Source: Parasponia andersonii (Eukaryota; Streptophyta; Magnoliopsida; Rosales; Cannabaceae). Taken from it: a DNA stretch of 64,000 nt. The notes beneath the pieces are model-generated. The model was not told where the DNA came from. It was given only the letters and a program-made list of their open reading frames with translations, and ran no database searches. The position numbers and the translations under genes were made by a program. Positions 1 to 11,910 of this stretch are shown one piece after another (within the stretch, counting starts at the first letter, position 1; each line of letters opens with the position of its first letter). The stretch lies in NCBI GenBank assembly GCA_002914805.1, contig JXTB01000580.1:127768-191767 (forward strand), in the 5' to 3' direction.

Positions 1-885
1 TACTAAATGCGATGGATTTTTTTTTGTTGATATTGTCCTTTTTTTTTAAAACAAAATCTCTGTTTCGAAAAACATGAGAGAACCCTTTTATTTCGTTATT
101 TATTATAAAAAGCTCTGTAATTTAACAAACTTTGAAATATAACTTTCTCATGTCACTAAAATTGGGAAATTGATGGGAAATGAAGAAAAATTATCATTAG
201 TAAATAGAGAGTTCAGGCTTATAATTAATTTAAGTATTGTATATACTTATTTCCGAACAATATTTTTATTTTTTTCAAATGACCTTATAAATAATATAAT
301 AGTTTTCAAACATGTATTGAAGTATAAAATAAAAATGTAATATGCGTCCGAGTCTACCATCTTTTAAGGGTACTTTTGTATTTTCTTGTTAATTTGTCCG
401 ATTTATTTTACATAAATAAATTAGACTTTAAAAATAGTCAAATTACAAGACTTTTGTAATAAATATCAAATTCAAGGGATTTTTTCATATTTCTTTAAAT
501 ACGGTGAATTAAAAATAATAAAATGTCATTATATGAAATAAAATGTCATTTTATGATATTTTCCCTTTCAGATACACTGCGTAATTGCATTTTCAAGAAT
601 TTGAGAAGCAAGTCTTTCTAAAAAGTTGATTTTGTTGTCATTTTGCAGACATAGTAAAATATCCATAACAATAAGTTATATTCCACATTTATCCATTGTA
701 ATGGAGGTGCTGCAGTCGTCCGAGGACAACATTGTGGGAAGTAGGAACATATGAAGAGATCTATTTAGCCTTAGGGATACTATCTTTATATTATATAAAT
801 GGATGTTTCTTTAAGTATTGTGATATTAACTAATTTGGATGTTTCAGTTTTAATCGGATGGTTTCAATTTTAAAAAGCATTTAGG
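1..885. other. AT-rich intergenic DNA, no gene seen
   Basis: Very AT-rich sequence with stop codons in every frame and no recognisable protein similarity. A short homopolymer-rich start and a repeated ATATGAAATAAAATGTCATT phrase near 520-555 are the only local structure seen. The tandem array begins just to its right. Confidence 0.6.
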
Positions 886-3800
886 GACAGCAACGAATTT
901 TTATTACCTTCTCTAATTTTGAAGTACTTCGGCGCATTTCTCCACATTTTGTCAAATATCAGGACTATCATAAGTATTTCGATTCATTTCAAAGTTTATA
1001 TAAATATTCCATGAGAGATAGAAACTCAAGACATGTTCGTAGTAGAATCATGAACGAAACACTTAGCAGACACTTAACACAAAAGGGGAATTCAGAGAGA
1101 TAAAATTTTGAAAATAATGGATTGTTTGTCAAATTTCAATAACCAGATAAGAACATAGGTTTTTCTTACAAATTCTGCATTGTTAATTACAAAATCAAGA
1201 CTACCTTTAATATAAGAAGCATTTCACGAATATATAAGTCAATCCACCTCGTGTATATATATATTCTGAAACAAATTAATAGATTTTACAATTGATGTTT
1301 GTCACGAATATATAGAAAATTCAAGAACTTGACGAAAGTATCATATCTAACATCGATAGGAATTATGACATGTTTAGTCTCTACAAGACATATAGGGATA
1401 TAAACAAATTTTGTCCCTTCTTTAATTTCGAAGTACTTCGGCACATTTCTCTACAATTTATCGAATATGAAAACTACAATAAATATTTCAATTCATTTCA
1501 GAGTTTATATAGATAATTCATCGGAGTTAGAAACTCGGGACATATTAGTAGTAGAATCATGAAAAAATCTCTTCGCAAATGCTTACCACAAAAGGGGAAA
1601 AGAGAGAATTTTGAAGATATTTGATTGTCTGGCAAATTTCAATTCCTATTTATTCATAGAAGATAAAAGGGAGAGGCCATCAGATAAGAACACAGGTTTT
1701 TCTTGCAAATCATGTTTCGTTAACTGCAAAATCAAGGCTACCTCCAATATAAGAAGCATTTTACGAATATCTAAGTCAGCCCACCTCATATACATGTTTT
1801 GAAATAAATTAATAAATATTACAATTGGTCGTGACAAATATGTTTTGAAACAAATTAATATATATTATAATTGGTGTTTGTCACAAACATGACAAATGTA
1901 AATCACAAACCAAACTACTAAAGAGAGGGATGACTATAATAGCATCTCAATTGGGATGGAATAGCATCTCAATTCAGATCATTTCATCTCGTATCGATAT
2001 CAATCATACAAGTCTAGTAGCATCTAGAAATATTCGTACGTAAATAGTAACAAACACAATTATTATCTATTTTTGTTTCAAAAGAATTTAGTACATTTTA
2101 AAATATATCGTGAAACGGAAAGACTATCATACGTATTTTGATTCATTCAATGCTTATTGGAAAATCTTATTGACATCAAAACTCAAAATATACTAATTGT
2201 ATAATCGCAAATAAATCTCTTGGCAGATGCAAACCAAAAACAAGGAAACTCAAAGGAGAGATAAAAGTATCAGATCTAACATCGATAAGAATTATGGCAT
2301 GTTCAGTCCCTACAAGACATAAAGGGACATCAACAAATTTTTAGTCCTTTCTTTAATTTCAAAGTATTTTGGCACATTTCTCCACATTTTGTCAAATATC
2401 AGTCCACCTCGTATAAATGTTTTGAAACAAATTAATAGTTATTACAATTGGTGTTTGTCATGAACATATGTTTAGACAAATGTTAAACACAAACCGAGCT
2501 ACTTAAAGAGGGTAATGATTATAGTGACATCACAATTCGGAACATTCCATCTTATATCAATATCAATCGATATAAATCTAGTAGCACCAAGAAACATTCG
2601 TATGTAAATAATGACAAACATAACTGTTATCTATTTCTGTTTCAAGATAATTCGGTAAATCTTATAATATGTCGTGAAACATAAGGTTATCATTGGTATC
2701 TTGATTCCTTCAATGCTTATTGGATTGTTTGGCTAATTTCAATTACCATACGCTCCTTGAAGATAGAAGGGAGACTCTACCACATAAGAACGCAGGTTTT
2801 TCTTGCAAATCCTGTATTGTTAACTGCAAAATCAAGGTTATCGCCAATATAAGGAGCATTTCACGAATACATAAATTAGTCCACCTCGAATATCTATTTT
2901 GAAACAAATTAATTGAAATTACAACTGGTGTTTATCACGAACATATGTTTGGACAAATGTTAACCACACAACAAGCTACTAAAGAGAGGGATGATTATAG
3001 CAATATCTCAATTTAGATCATTCCATCTTATATCAATTTAGATCATTCCATCTTATATCGATATCAATCGATACGAGTCTAGAAGTATCAAGAAATACTC
3101 GTATGTAAATAGTGACATACAAAAGTTTACTACTTTTGTTTCAAGAGAACTCAATAAATCTTATGATATATTGTGAAACATAAAGATTATCAAAAGTATC
3201 TTGATTCATACAATGCTTATTGGGACATTCTATCTGAGATCAAAACTAAAAACATATTAATCGATCTATTGGCATATACTAACCATGAAAGAGGAAAAAG
3301 GGGGATGAAAGTATCAGATCTAACATCGATAAGAATTATGACTGTTCAATCCCTATAAGACATAGATTTTTAGTCCCTTCTTCAATTTCAAAGTATTTCT
3401 TTAATTTCAAAGTATTTCTGCACATTTCTCCACATTTTGTCGAATATCAGGGCTATAGTAGCTATTTCGATTCATTTCAAAGTTTATAAGTGTATTCCAT
3501 CTGAGCTGGAAGCTCAAGATATATTAATAGTAGAATCGTGAACAAATCTCTTGGCTGATGCTTACCACTAAATGGTAAAGGAGATAGTTAAAATTTTCAA
3601 AATGTTGGACTGTTTGGCTAATTTCAATTACCATACGTTCCTTGAAGATAGAAGGAAGAGATGCTATCAGACAAGAAAGCAGGTTTTTCTCGCAAATCCT
3701 GTATCGTTAATTGTAAAATCAAGGCTACCTTCAATATAAGAAGCATTTCACGAATACCTAAGTTAGTCCATATCGTATATATGTTTCCAAACAAATTAAT

Positions 3801-4565
3801 AGATATTACAATTGGTGTTTGTCACAACATATCTCTAGACAAATGTTAACCACAAACCAAGCTACTCAAGAGAGGGATGATTATAGTGACATCTCAATTC
3901 GGATCATTCCATCTTATATCGATATCAATCGATGTGAGTCTAGTAGAATCTAGAAATATTCATATGTAAACAATGACAAACACAACTATTATCTACTTTT
4001 GTTTCATGAGAATTCGGTAAATCTTATAATATATAGTAAAAGGTTATTGTAGGTATCTTCATTCATTCAATGCTTATTGGGAAATTCTATTTGAGATCAA
4101 AACTTAAAACATATTAATCCATCTCTTGACAGATGCTAACCACAAAAGAGAAACCTCAAAGGAGGGATGAAACTATCATATCTAACATCGATAAGAATTA
4201 TGACATGTTCAGCCCCCATAAGACATAAAGAGACATAAACAGATTTTTAGTCATTTCTTTAATTTCAAAGTATTTTGGCACATTTCTCCACATTTTGTCG
4301 AATATTAGGGCTATAGTATGTATTTCGATTCATTTAAGAGTTTATATGTATATTCCATCCGAAATAGAAGCTCAAGACATATTTATAGTAGAATCATGAA
4401 TAAATCTCTTGGCAGATGCTTACCATAAACGGGTAAAGGAGATAGTTAAAATTTTGAAGATGTTGGATTGTTTGGCTAATTTCAATTTCAGTATGTTCTT
4501 AGTAAAAAGAGTGAGTGGCTACTAAACAAGAACTCGGGTTTTTCTTGCAAGTCTTGTATTTTTAA
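886..4565. repeat. Decayed tandem array, about six copies of a ~0.88 kb four-block unit
   Basis: Four sequence blocks recur in the same order. Block A (CACATTTCTCCACATTTTGT) is near 930, 1440, 2370, 3420 and 4275. Block B (GGTTTTTCTTGCAAATC) is near 1160, 1697, 2795, 3680 and 4535. Block C (GAGAGGGATGATTATAG and the following bases) is near 1923, 2508, 2988 and 3870. Block D (ATCTAACATCGATAAGAATT) is near 1347, 2275, 3320 and 4180. One full A-B-C-D unit runs from about 3360 to 4240, which gives the period. Other copies lack blocks. The second half of block A resembles block D, so the unit may itself be an old duplication. Short reading frames of about 60 codons recur in blocks B and D but are not kept across copies, so I do not call them genes. 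The array stops abruptly where the LINE fragment starts. I do not recognise the family. Confidence 0.75.
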
Positions 4566-4572
4566 TTTGCAA

Positions 4573-5120
4573 GAACTGGTTGTTTTTGCTGCCTTTATGT
4601 TGTAGAAGCCTCCAATTCCAACAATTCAAAGTTTTTAGGTGGTTGGTTGCCTTGGGGGAAATTAATACCCAATATATGCTTCGAAGGAGAAGGCCTTATC
4701 AAGTTCTTCCACCAAGTTGGTGTATTAACCATCGGAGTTCTATGGAAAATAGTGAGCGTTAGTTTATTCACTGCGACTTCATTTTGAATTTGTGGTTGAG
4801 GGTATCGAGAGAATTTAATACCTCTTGGGTTATTCCTAGAATAATCTCTAATTTATTTTATGGCCAAGCCGGATATGTATGTTGTAGATTGAGAAAAGCA
4901 TTAGAAATTATAGTTATACTTTGGGATGTGCAATGAGAAAGAAATCAAAGAATTTATGAAGACAATGCATCCTTGGGAGAAAGAGATATGGGACAGACAG
5001 TTAAACTTTGATTGGCTATTTTGGCTGAAGAATGTCAAAGAGTTTAAAAGTCTCACTTTTATCCTTGTTAATGAGAATTTGGAATTTTTAGATTTAATAG
5101 GGGGTTATGTATGTTAAACC
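4573..5120 (+). mobile_element. L1-type LINE, 3' end of the reverse transcriptase ORF
   Basis: The translated sequence at about 4620-4750 contains FRWLVALGEINTQYMLRRRR followed by a tryptophan-cysteine segment. This is the pattern of the zf-RVT domain at the C-terminus of plant L1-type non-LTR reverse transcriptases. After a frame change it continues with a cysteine and tryptophan-rich segment at about 4755-4920 (HCDFILNLW) and an NQRIYED stretch near 4940, as in this family. The catalytic reverse transcriptase and endonuclease parts are absent, so this is a 5'-truncated, frameshifted copy, which is usual for LINE insertions. A clear poly(A) tail and target duplication were not found. An (AT)n run lies about 35 bases past its apparent end. 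Confidence 0.7.
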
Positions 5121-5799
5121 TATAATTAACAAATCATTACGTTTCATATCAAAATATATATATATATATATATAGAAAGCAAAAACGGAAATTTGGCTAA
5201 AAAATTTCTCACAGATGTGTGACGGGTATCAATCATCTGTCCTTGTTCAACTCTCTATAAGACTACTGCAACTCTTGATGTAGCTTCATCAGTTTGTTTC
5301 CCGAGTTCCATTTTAAGTTTTTCCTACATGTCCATAATATGTTGTTAACAACTAGTTTTGCATCTCCAAGCATGACACATTTTCAAACAGACAAACTAAT
5401 ACAAAAACGGAAATTTATCATGGCCAACCTTGAATTCCAACTCCTTATTTTAAATATGTGCGGAAAGACTACGAACAACACTCCTGAGCTGGAAATTTTG
5501 CTTAACAAGTCCATTTATGTCCTTCAAGGTCAACTGTTATTGTGACACACAAGGTATCCTTGTTAATTTCACTTGTTTACATAAAGAAAAACAAATCTCA
5601 AATAGAGCTGGTAAAGAAAGAATCTAAATAATCTAAATGTCAAAGAACCATAATAAAGAAAACCGATAACCAAGCTTACAATACGTTCCGATATGACTTT
5701 TTCAGCATCTGAATTGGTAATCATCCCAAAAGGAACAATAGAAGTACCATTATCTTGCCAAAAGATCCACAACGAATCCCAAAAATTGTCGTTATTGCA
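5121..5799. other. Intergenic stretch with (AT)n run
   Basis: Holds an (AT)n microsatellite at about 5153-5174. The phrase CAAAAACGGAAATTT occurs twice, near 5180 and 5403, which suggests decayed repeat DNA. No gene is supported. Confidence 0.5.
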
Positions 5800-5900
5800 A
5801 GTGCCATTAAAAATGGTACCTTTAACAGCGGTTCTTGTAGAACTGTTGTAAAAGGTATTGTTTTTAATGTCGGTTCCAAAGGAACCGCCGTTAAAGGCAC
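5800..5900. repeat. Three adjacent small palindromes, CACTA-type subterminal repeat signature
   Basis: Three inverted repeats follow each other: GTGCCATT/AATGGTAC at 5801-5818, AACAGCGGTTC/GAACTGTTG at about 5824-5848, and CGGTTCC/GGAACCG around 5875-5891. AACCGCCGTTAAAGG is close to phrases common in the subterminal regions of plant CACTA (En/Spm) transposons. I could not find a CACTA terminus or a 3-bp duplication, so this may be a fragment. The open frame that crosses it on the minus strand is probably accidental. Confidence 0.4.
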
Positions 5901-6127
5901 CAATCTTAAAAGGCCAAAATGGCTTGCTCCTTAGAATCACGTAATATACTCGATTAGTTAACGAGCAGAACATAGCAAAAGATACCATAACAAAGAAAAT
6001 TCACATTCAAGAGCACTAAAAAGTAAGTTTACAAGTACAAAAAGGATTATTCCACACCCAAAATAAGTTTAAAACACATAAATTTCTACCCAAAAAAATC
6101 TAATATTAAGAAGAATTATGTTATACC

Positions 6128-6128
6128 A

Positions 6129-6176
<48 letters not shown>
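6128..6176. repeat. Compound microsatellite (AC)n(AT)n
   Basis: A CACACA run of about 20 bases passes directly into an ATATAT run of about 28 bases. Confidence 0.9.
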
Positions 6177-6179
<3 letters not shown>

Positions 6180-8226
6180 CACAGGCACAAAGACAATATG
6201 TAAAGAGAAATGTCCCCACTCCTGCCATCCTTGGCTAATTTCCTGCATGGATGCTTCAGATCAAACAGTTTTCCACACCAGAAAGCTCTACTCCTGATAG
6301 GAATAAAGCAATCAATGAAACAACGGGCCATGTTGCACAACAAAGAATACTACCATTATACATGAATACGACCATTGAAAAGGATCCATCCACAAAGAAT
6401 TTTGGCAAAAACTTGAACCTAAAGCTGTTCCTACTATTTACCATATACATGAATATGTTTTAGACCTAAATCTGCTCTCTTTTCTTCTCGTAAGAGTCTA
6501 GAATAGTCCTTGATGAACCCAACTTGTAATCTCACATATCTATAATCTGGTAAATATGTAAAGCTAATTGATTTAGGTGAAAACTTAGCGAGCACCAGAA
6601 ACATAACATAAAAATTAAGAACAAAATCAATGTCAATCGACTCTTGGAACAATGAATAAAAAAATTCAGGAACAAGACAAACATTATTATCAAAATATAT
6701 TATGAAAAACTGAGACCTTTGCTAAAAATTTAAACTGCTAAAAATGTAAACCTATGTCACTGGAAAACGAGAACAGAATTATAAATTCATCATGTGGTTA
6801 ACAAAAATGAAAAAGGAGAAATAATCCCTCTCTAGTTCTTATATTCCTTTTCTACTTCAGGTCCCCTTTTTCACCAGAGTTTGCAATAAAATTAGTCTAC
6901 CAAGTTAAAAAAACACCGAGGAATATCATATTAAGATCCTGATCAATATAAAGTGGGACAAACACCTCAATTTCTTCTCTTAGATTTTGTATCATTCTCA
7001 CTTTTTCCATTCTTCATACGAAATTTCGTTGCAACAGTATGTTAACCAGAGCCAAAAACTTGTCAATCCAAGAGAAGAGAAAGTGATAGAACTTACTAGA
7101 TAGATTTCAAACTAAAGAACTAAGTAACGTTCCAAATGATCCTTCACCTACAAGTTCACTTACATGGTAATTCTCTATACTCATCTTTTAAAGACAAGTT
7201 TATTAATTCCTCTATCAATCTCCAATCATTTACGTTAAACAATTCAATGATACCCTTTCCCCTAATCTGATGCCTACCAAAATCAATGTTATATTGACAA
7301 CATGATAGTAGTTAAGAAAAAGATGCATAATTAAGATAGTATAAGACAACGGAATGAAACATCAAATGGACATTTAAACTAAGCCACATATGGTTGTATT
7401 GCAAAATATAATCATAATTGAACTACGCTACAAAATTTCAGGAAGCCATTTTCAATGGTGACCAAAAATGATTTAAAGCACAAACCCATCTACACAAGAA
7501 AACCAAAAAAAGAAAAAAGAAAAAAGTGAACATCATCTACTGAAAAACCTCAGCCATAAAGTTAACAAAATGCATATGTAACAAAATATTTAGAAGCACG
7601 ATGAAAATTAACGAGAATTCATGCTAACATAGCCGATTCAATTCAATAGCTCATGAGAAGACAATATATACCTGATAAGTCAAAGCCACAGGAAACTAGA
7701 ATAAGTTCATTGTAATATATTTTTATATATGCATTACTTGTGACTAAAACTGTCCATGCAACTCATCTACTGAGCTTTAGAAAAGGTTAACTCAAGCAAT
7801 AATTATGTTCTAGCTTTCATAGGATTCTCTCTCCCTAATATGAAAAGGAAAGTCAAAGAGTGCTATGAGATTGACAATTAGGACACAGAGAAAATATCAA
7901 AGAGTGTGTAAGATTGACATTTCTTATGAAAAATAGTGGTCTGATACATGTATAAGATAATCTAGTTAATAGAACAGTTCATGAAAAAGCAGTGAAAGCA
8001 TTAATTTGTTAATATGATATGTTTCTAAAAGTAAGATGCATAACAAGTGAAAATAAAAGGCAAAAATAGAAAATATGACAACATATGACAAAAGAAAAAA
8101 CATATTTTGTAGGGATTTTCAGTTCAATGGTTAGCCTTGAACCGAAACAGAGCAAAAAAACTTGCTTCACATCAGCGAGAAGATGAAAAATAAAAGAGAA
8201 GAAGAATTCTAGAACACAAAAAGTAC
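6177..8226. other. No confident gene; downstream side of the carrier relic
   Basis: AT-rich DNA with some less AT-rich patches, such as 6220-6400. I looked here on the minus strand for the missing last exons of the carrier (third repeat unit, matrix-side motif) and did not find them. The minus-strand frame at 6256-6450 has no recognisable domain. Confidence 0.5.
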
Positions 8227-8998
8227 CTGCTTCACTTGATCATAGCTAGCTAGCTCAGCAGCATTTATGATAGCATTTCTTGCTACATTGGGTCCAATCC
8301 AAGTCCACAGAGCCCCAAAGCCTTACTAAGAATCAGAAACTAGTTGGACAAAAGAAAGAATTCAGAAAAAGAAATAAAAACTGTCCTTTTATCAAAAAAA
8401 GCTCAGATCCACAACCTGTCTGATAATGGTGGAACAAGCATTCAATGCTCCAGAATGGCGTCTTGGCACCTCAGGAGGCATCTTCAGCTGGAAGTCTAAC
8501 TTTGACAAGATCAGTTGGATTTGCAACTGTAATCGCTAGAGCACCTATTTTGAAGACAAGCATCCACATGACAAAGAATCAAACGAAAGAAAGAAACTAT
8601 AAGAGAAAGAAGGGAACTTTTGATTAATAGATAAATACCCACTACATCCCCCCAAAAAAAAAAAAAAAAAAACCTAAAATGCAAAAGAGTTCAGTGTCCG
8701 TAAAATTAAAATTTTATAAGCATGCAAAATTTTGCTCACCAGTCGTTAATGCAGCCAGTATTTTCTTGGTTAAAGGAACATCTCCTACAAAGTCTTTTCC
8801 TACATATAAGGTCTTAACCTGTCAAGTCCACAGTTCATAAGATGGTATCAGATCACAGGAAGCATTCCGATAACAATTCGTTAATGTGAAGAAAACATCA
8901 AAGACGTACAGGCTCATATAATCCAACTCTTAAGCCTCCAAGTAGGCACTGCCGATGTAATCCTGGTACAATGCCTTTCCATAATGCTATTAGACCTT
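8227..8998 (-). pseudogene. Mitochondrial uncoupling-protein-like carrier, truncated relic (four exons)
   Basis: Four minus-strand exon-like blocks match the middle of plant uncoupling proteins (PUMP/UCP, SLC25 family, inner mitochondrial membrane). Block 8998-8910 reads ALWKGIVPGLHRQCLLGGLR. Block 8818-8740 reads VKTLYVGKDFVGDVPLTKK. Block 8544-8416 reads VANPTDLVKVRL, the carrier signature of the second repeat. Block 8325-8227 reads GPNVARNAIINAAELASYD. Splice sites are still canonical: GT at 8909, 8739, 8415 and 8226, AG at 8819, 8545 and 8326, with the phases seen in this family. The N-terminal exons and the third carrier repeat are not found nearby. The third block has lost several bases after VRL and runs into a stop, and the fourth block opens with TAA where Glu is expected. 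I infer a non-functional gene copy. It is not a processed copy, because the introns are kept. Confidence 0.85.
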
Positions 8999-9232
8999 CT
9001 CCCCAAAACCAAAAAAAAAAAAAAAAACAAACAAACAATCCGTAAGGAAAATGCTGAAATGAGAGAAACTAAGAAATCAATTAAAAGAAACTAGGAAAAG
9101 GCAGAAAATCCCAATTTCAACTTCAAAAAAAAAAAGCCCAAATTGTTGGTATTCAATTTTCTTCCATTTTCTTGGAAACCAAACAGATCATAAGGAAATC
9201 AATTAAGAGAAACTAGAAAAAGGTAAATGTAC

Positions 9233-9514
9233 CTCAAGAAGTTCCATGGAGGCAAGCCGTTCTTGTGGGGAGCATTAGATTCAATTCAACTCTAGAGTCG
9301 AAGATGGTCAAGGTTGAAGATAAAGGGCCAGGCTCTAGATTAAGGTTTTGGAGAGGAGATAAAGGGTCGAAGAACAGAGGATTTGACCGATTTTCGATTG
9401 AGAAAAATGGAGATTTTCGCGCAGGTTGGGAGAGAGAGAGATACCCATACATATTCGGAAGTGACAGGGGCGAAGGTGACTCTTCCCTAACAATGCGTCA
9501 ACGTTTCTGCGCAG

Positions 9515-9555
<41 letters not shown>

Positions 9556-9600
9556 CGGGTAGAGGTTGAATAGGAAGAATGGAGTAAAGACGATGCCCTT
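9233..9600 (-). promoter_or_regulatory. Possible leader exon and promoter upstream of the carrier relic
   Basis: Reading the minus strand, a less AT-rich stretch ends in CTTCTTGAG followed by GTACATTT, a fair splice donor at 9232. A short frame begins at an ATG in CTCCATGGAAC about 15 bases before the donor. Further upstream lie GA/CT microsatellites, common in plant core promoters and 5' UTRs. The stretch is not similar to the first exons of plant uncoupling proteins, and splicing it to the block at 8998 would not keep the carrier frame. It could be a captured or unrelated 5' end. This is inference from composition and position only. Confidence 0.3.
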
Positions 9601-9823
9601 GGAACTGGTAATGGGTTTGGGTTTAGGATTAGGGTTCGTAAGAAAAAAGAGCTTTTCAGGGTTTGATAGAGTTTAGGGGTGGATTTAGAGAGAGAGAGAA
9701 AGGGATGGCCACAAAGGGCAAAGGCCGAGAAGACGAGTTGGGTTCTGCCATTCCTCCGTGTATATTATATATATATATATATATATATCCATTGCTCCGC
9801 GGAGAGAGAGAGAGAGAGAGAGA
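9516..9823. repeat. Microsatellites (AG)n, (TA)n and (GA)n
   Basis: (AG)n at about 9516-9553, (TA)n at about 9761-9788 and (GA)n at about 9801-9823, within a GA-rich tract. Confidence 0.9.
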
Positions 9824-10245
9824 ATTGCGGTGAGTCTGGTGATTTAGAGAGAGAATTGTGATTTAGTTACTATGTTGGGTATTTTAGGTCTTTTACCAAA
9901 AGGTCTTTTTCTTTTTTTCTTTTTTTTTTTTGCTTGAAAAACAAAAAGGTCTTAATATCACAGCACCCAGAGTCCCCATTTTCCACCCAATGTGTCACTT
10001 AAGTCCCATTTCCTTTTCTGTATTCCTTAACTCCTCAAATTTGGTCTAGCACCAGCTCATTAGCCATCTACTTTTGCTCTTAACACATACTAATAGGCCG
10101 TATCAAGTGTGAAAATCTATGTGGCTTATCTAATAGAGGAATTAACACTCCTTTTAAAATGTTGATTCAAAGTTTTTGTATTTAATAGCAATAATCACAT
10201 TAGAAAGTCTACACTTCTTTATAATAAATAATATAAAAAAATACA
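9824..10245. other. Intergenic, T-rich then AT-rich
   Basis: A poly-T and CT tract near 9904-9930 is followed by AT-rich sequence. The part from about 10203 may be the outer, more decayed end of the foldback element to the right. No gene seen. Confidence 0.5.
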
Positions 10246-10670
10246 ACCTTCAGAAAATAATTATTTTTCCAAATGATTTTCGATGATATTTTTCTAAATA
10301 CTTAGCTAGAAGTTGTTTCTCTAGTTATTGCAAGAACAAAATTAGTTTATCTAATTCTTGTCATTGGTTTTTTTGATAAACAATTTCTTTTATTTTATCA
10401 TCGTTGATTTTTCTAGTTATTGCTAAAAACAAATTTGGTTTCTTAGTTTTTGGCAATTAAATTATTTCAAATAATTAAATTTATTTCTTAATTTCTAGTA
10501 ATCAAATTGGTTTTTTGTTATTGGAAACCATTAACTAATATGCAACAGAGAAACAAAATTAGTCTCTTGCAATAACTAGAAAAACCAATTTTATGAATAC
10601 AACTTCTAGCTGAAGTATTTAGAAAAATATCAGTAAAAATCATATGGAAAAATAATTATTTTTTGAAGGT
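10246..10670. mobile_element. Foldback element with ~105-120 bp inverted arms (MITE-like)
   Basis: The left arm, about 10246-10349, and the right arm, about 10552-10670, are reverse complements over most of their length. ACCTTCAGAAAATAATTATT on the left answers AATAATTATTTTTTGAAGGT on the right. Motifs further in (TTTCTAAATACTT against AAGTATTTAGAAA, and TAGTTATTGCAAGA against TCTTGCAATAACTA) keep the pairing. A weaker match extends outward to AAAGTCT near 10204 and AGTCTGA near 10693. The centre is AT-rich and non-coding. The form fits a non-autonomous DNA transposon with long terminal inverted repeats. I could not fix the target duplication, so the superfamily is open. Confidence 0.75.
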
Positions 10671-10693
10671 CCTATTTTTGCATTATTTTAAAA

Positions 10694-11089
10694 GTCTGAA
10701 AACCATACTCACCCTAGCATAAAGTCTCAAGCCTGGCCCTGAAATAGAGCTTGAAGCATTTAAGATGGGGTATGGGCTTTAGTTTTACAAATCTAAATCC
10801 GCTCTGACCTGACTCAAAATTTTTCGAAACCTGAAAGTTGAAACCTTGTCTAAACTCGAAAATCGTGTTTGAGTCAGGCTTAGGCAACTCGATTTACAAA
10901 TGCTTTCCGAACATGAAAATAATCACATTAAAAATATTGCCCTTCCAAACGTCAAATTAACATTAGAGATATAGAAAAGGAATAAGAAAAGCAGAAAAAA
11001 ATACATAGGCAAAAGAAAATTATTTTTGTGTAGTAGTGTCATATTTCAAACCTTACTTTCATGTACTAGTGTCATATTTCAAACCTTTC
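10694..11089. other. Decayed repeat-like DNA, no gene
   Basis: Contains a GCCTGGCCCTGA phrase and Gly/Pro-like stretches of the kind seen in plant hAT-type MITEs near 10730-10920. It ends with a short direct repeat, GTGTCATATTTCAAACCTT, at about 11036 and 11070. No coding signal. Confidence 0.4.
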
Positions 11090-11910
11090 TGTGAGGTCCA
11101 TTCTTAGATCATATACCACGTGGACGATTAAGTGGTAGAACAGGTCACAGGGGGCACACCGTCCGACACATGTCCAGAATGACTGCTTAAAAGTCACACG
11201 AGTCGCACATGATACAGTATGGGCCCATGGGCTGCCGGAGGCCAAAGTTGAATCCATTCCAGACCTTAGACGGGTTCGGCCCAGTCTAATTCTTACCTCG
11301 ATAGTTGGGGGTCAAGAGCCTCGAGGGTCTTCCACCAGAAGACCATCGGAAGCAGCACACTACTCTAAACTCAGACAGGGCATTTAATGTGATCCTGGAT
11401 AGGTGTGTGCATTGGGTAAATTGTCCTGATAGAATGACGGTTTGTCAAAGTCTCGCTCCTAACAAGCTCAAGCCATAGGGGACGGTGGAAAGCAGGTCAC
11501 GACGGTACAAGGGAAGTCACGGTAACCACGGCCCATGATTTCTGGAGTAAGTCATGATGAAAAAAGGTACTCGATCTTGGGATTGAGAGCTAGAAAACTC
11601 TCAGTTTCAGGACTATTTATATATGAGTCGTGCTTCCCTCTGAAGAGATATACAAAAAAAGGCATATACATATACAAAGAGAGATATATAAAAATTTATA
11701 AGCAAGAGAAAAACTTGATCTTTGCTACTCAATCTCAGGGATAAATATCTAACTTAAGTATTGGAAAGTCTTTGTAGGTGGCCACCCCCGCCTCTCCGAC
11801 CCAACTTTAAGTCAAAAGTACTCTAAGATAGCGATGATACATGGACAGTTGGTAGATACAGCATCAGAAGTTTAGAGATACGTGGATAACTGGTGAGAAT
11901 CGTACCAACA
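11090..11910 (+). mobile_element. Solo LTR with exact 5-bp target duplication
   Basis: The 821-bp unit starts TGTGAGGTCC and ends GTACCAACA. It is flanked by CTTTC at 11085-11089 and again at 11911-11915. A TATA-like ATTTATATATG near 11613 fits an LTR promoter on the plus strand. It is clearly less AT-rich than its surroundings. No internal region is present, so this is the product of LTR-LTR recombination. It carries no coding parts. The family is not certain; a Gypsy type is likely from length and composition. Confidence 0.8.

Noticed and set aside
5569-5988. 139-codon minus-strand open frame
   Set aside because: It runs through the palindrome cluster, has no recognisable domain, and its Asn/Thr-Gly phrases come from the inverted repeats.
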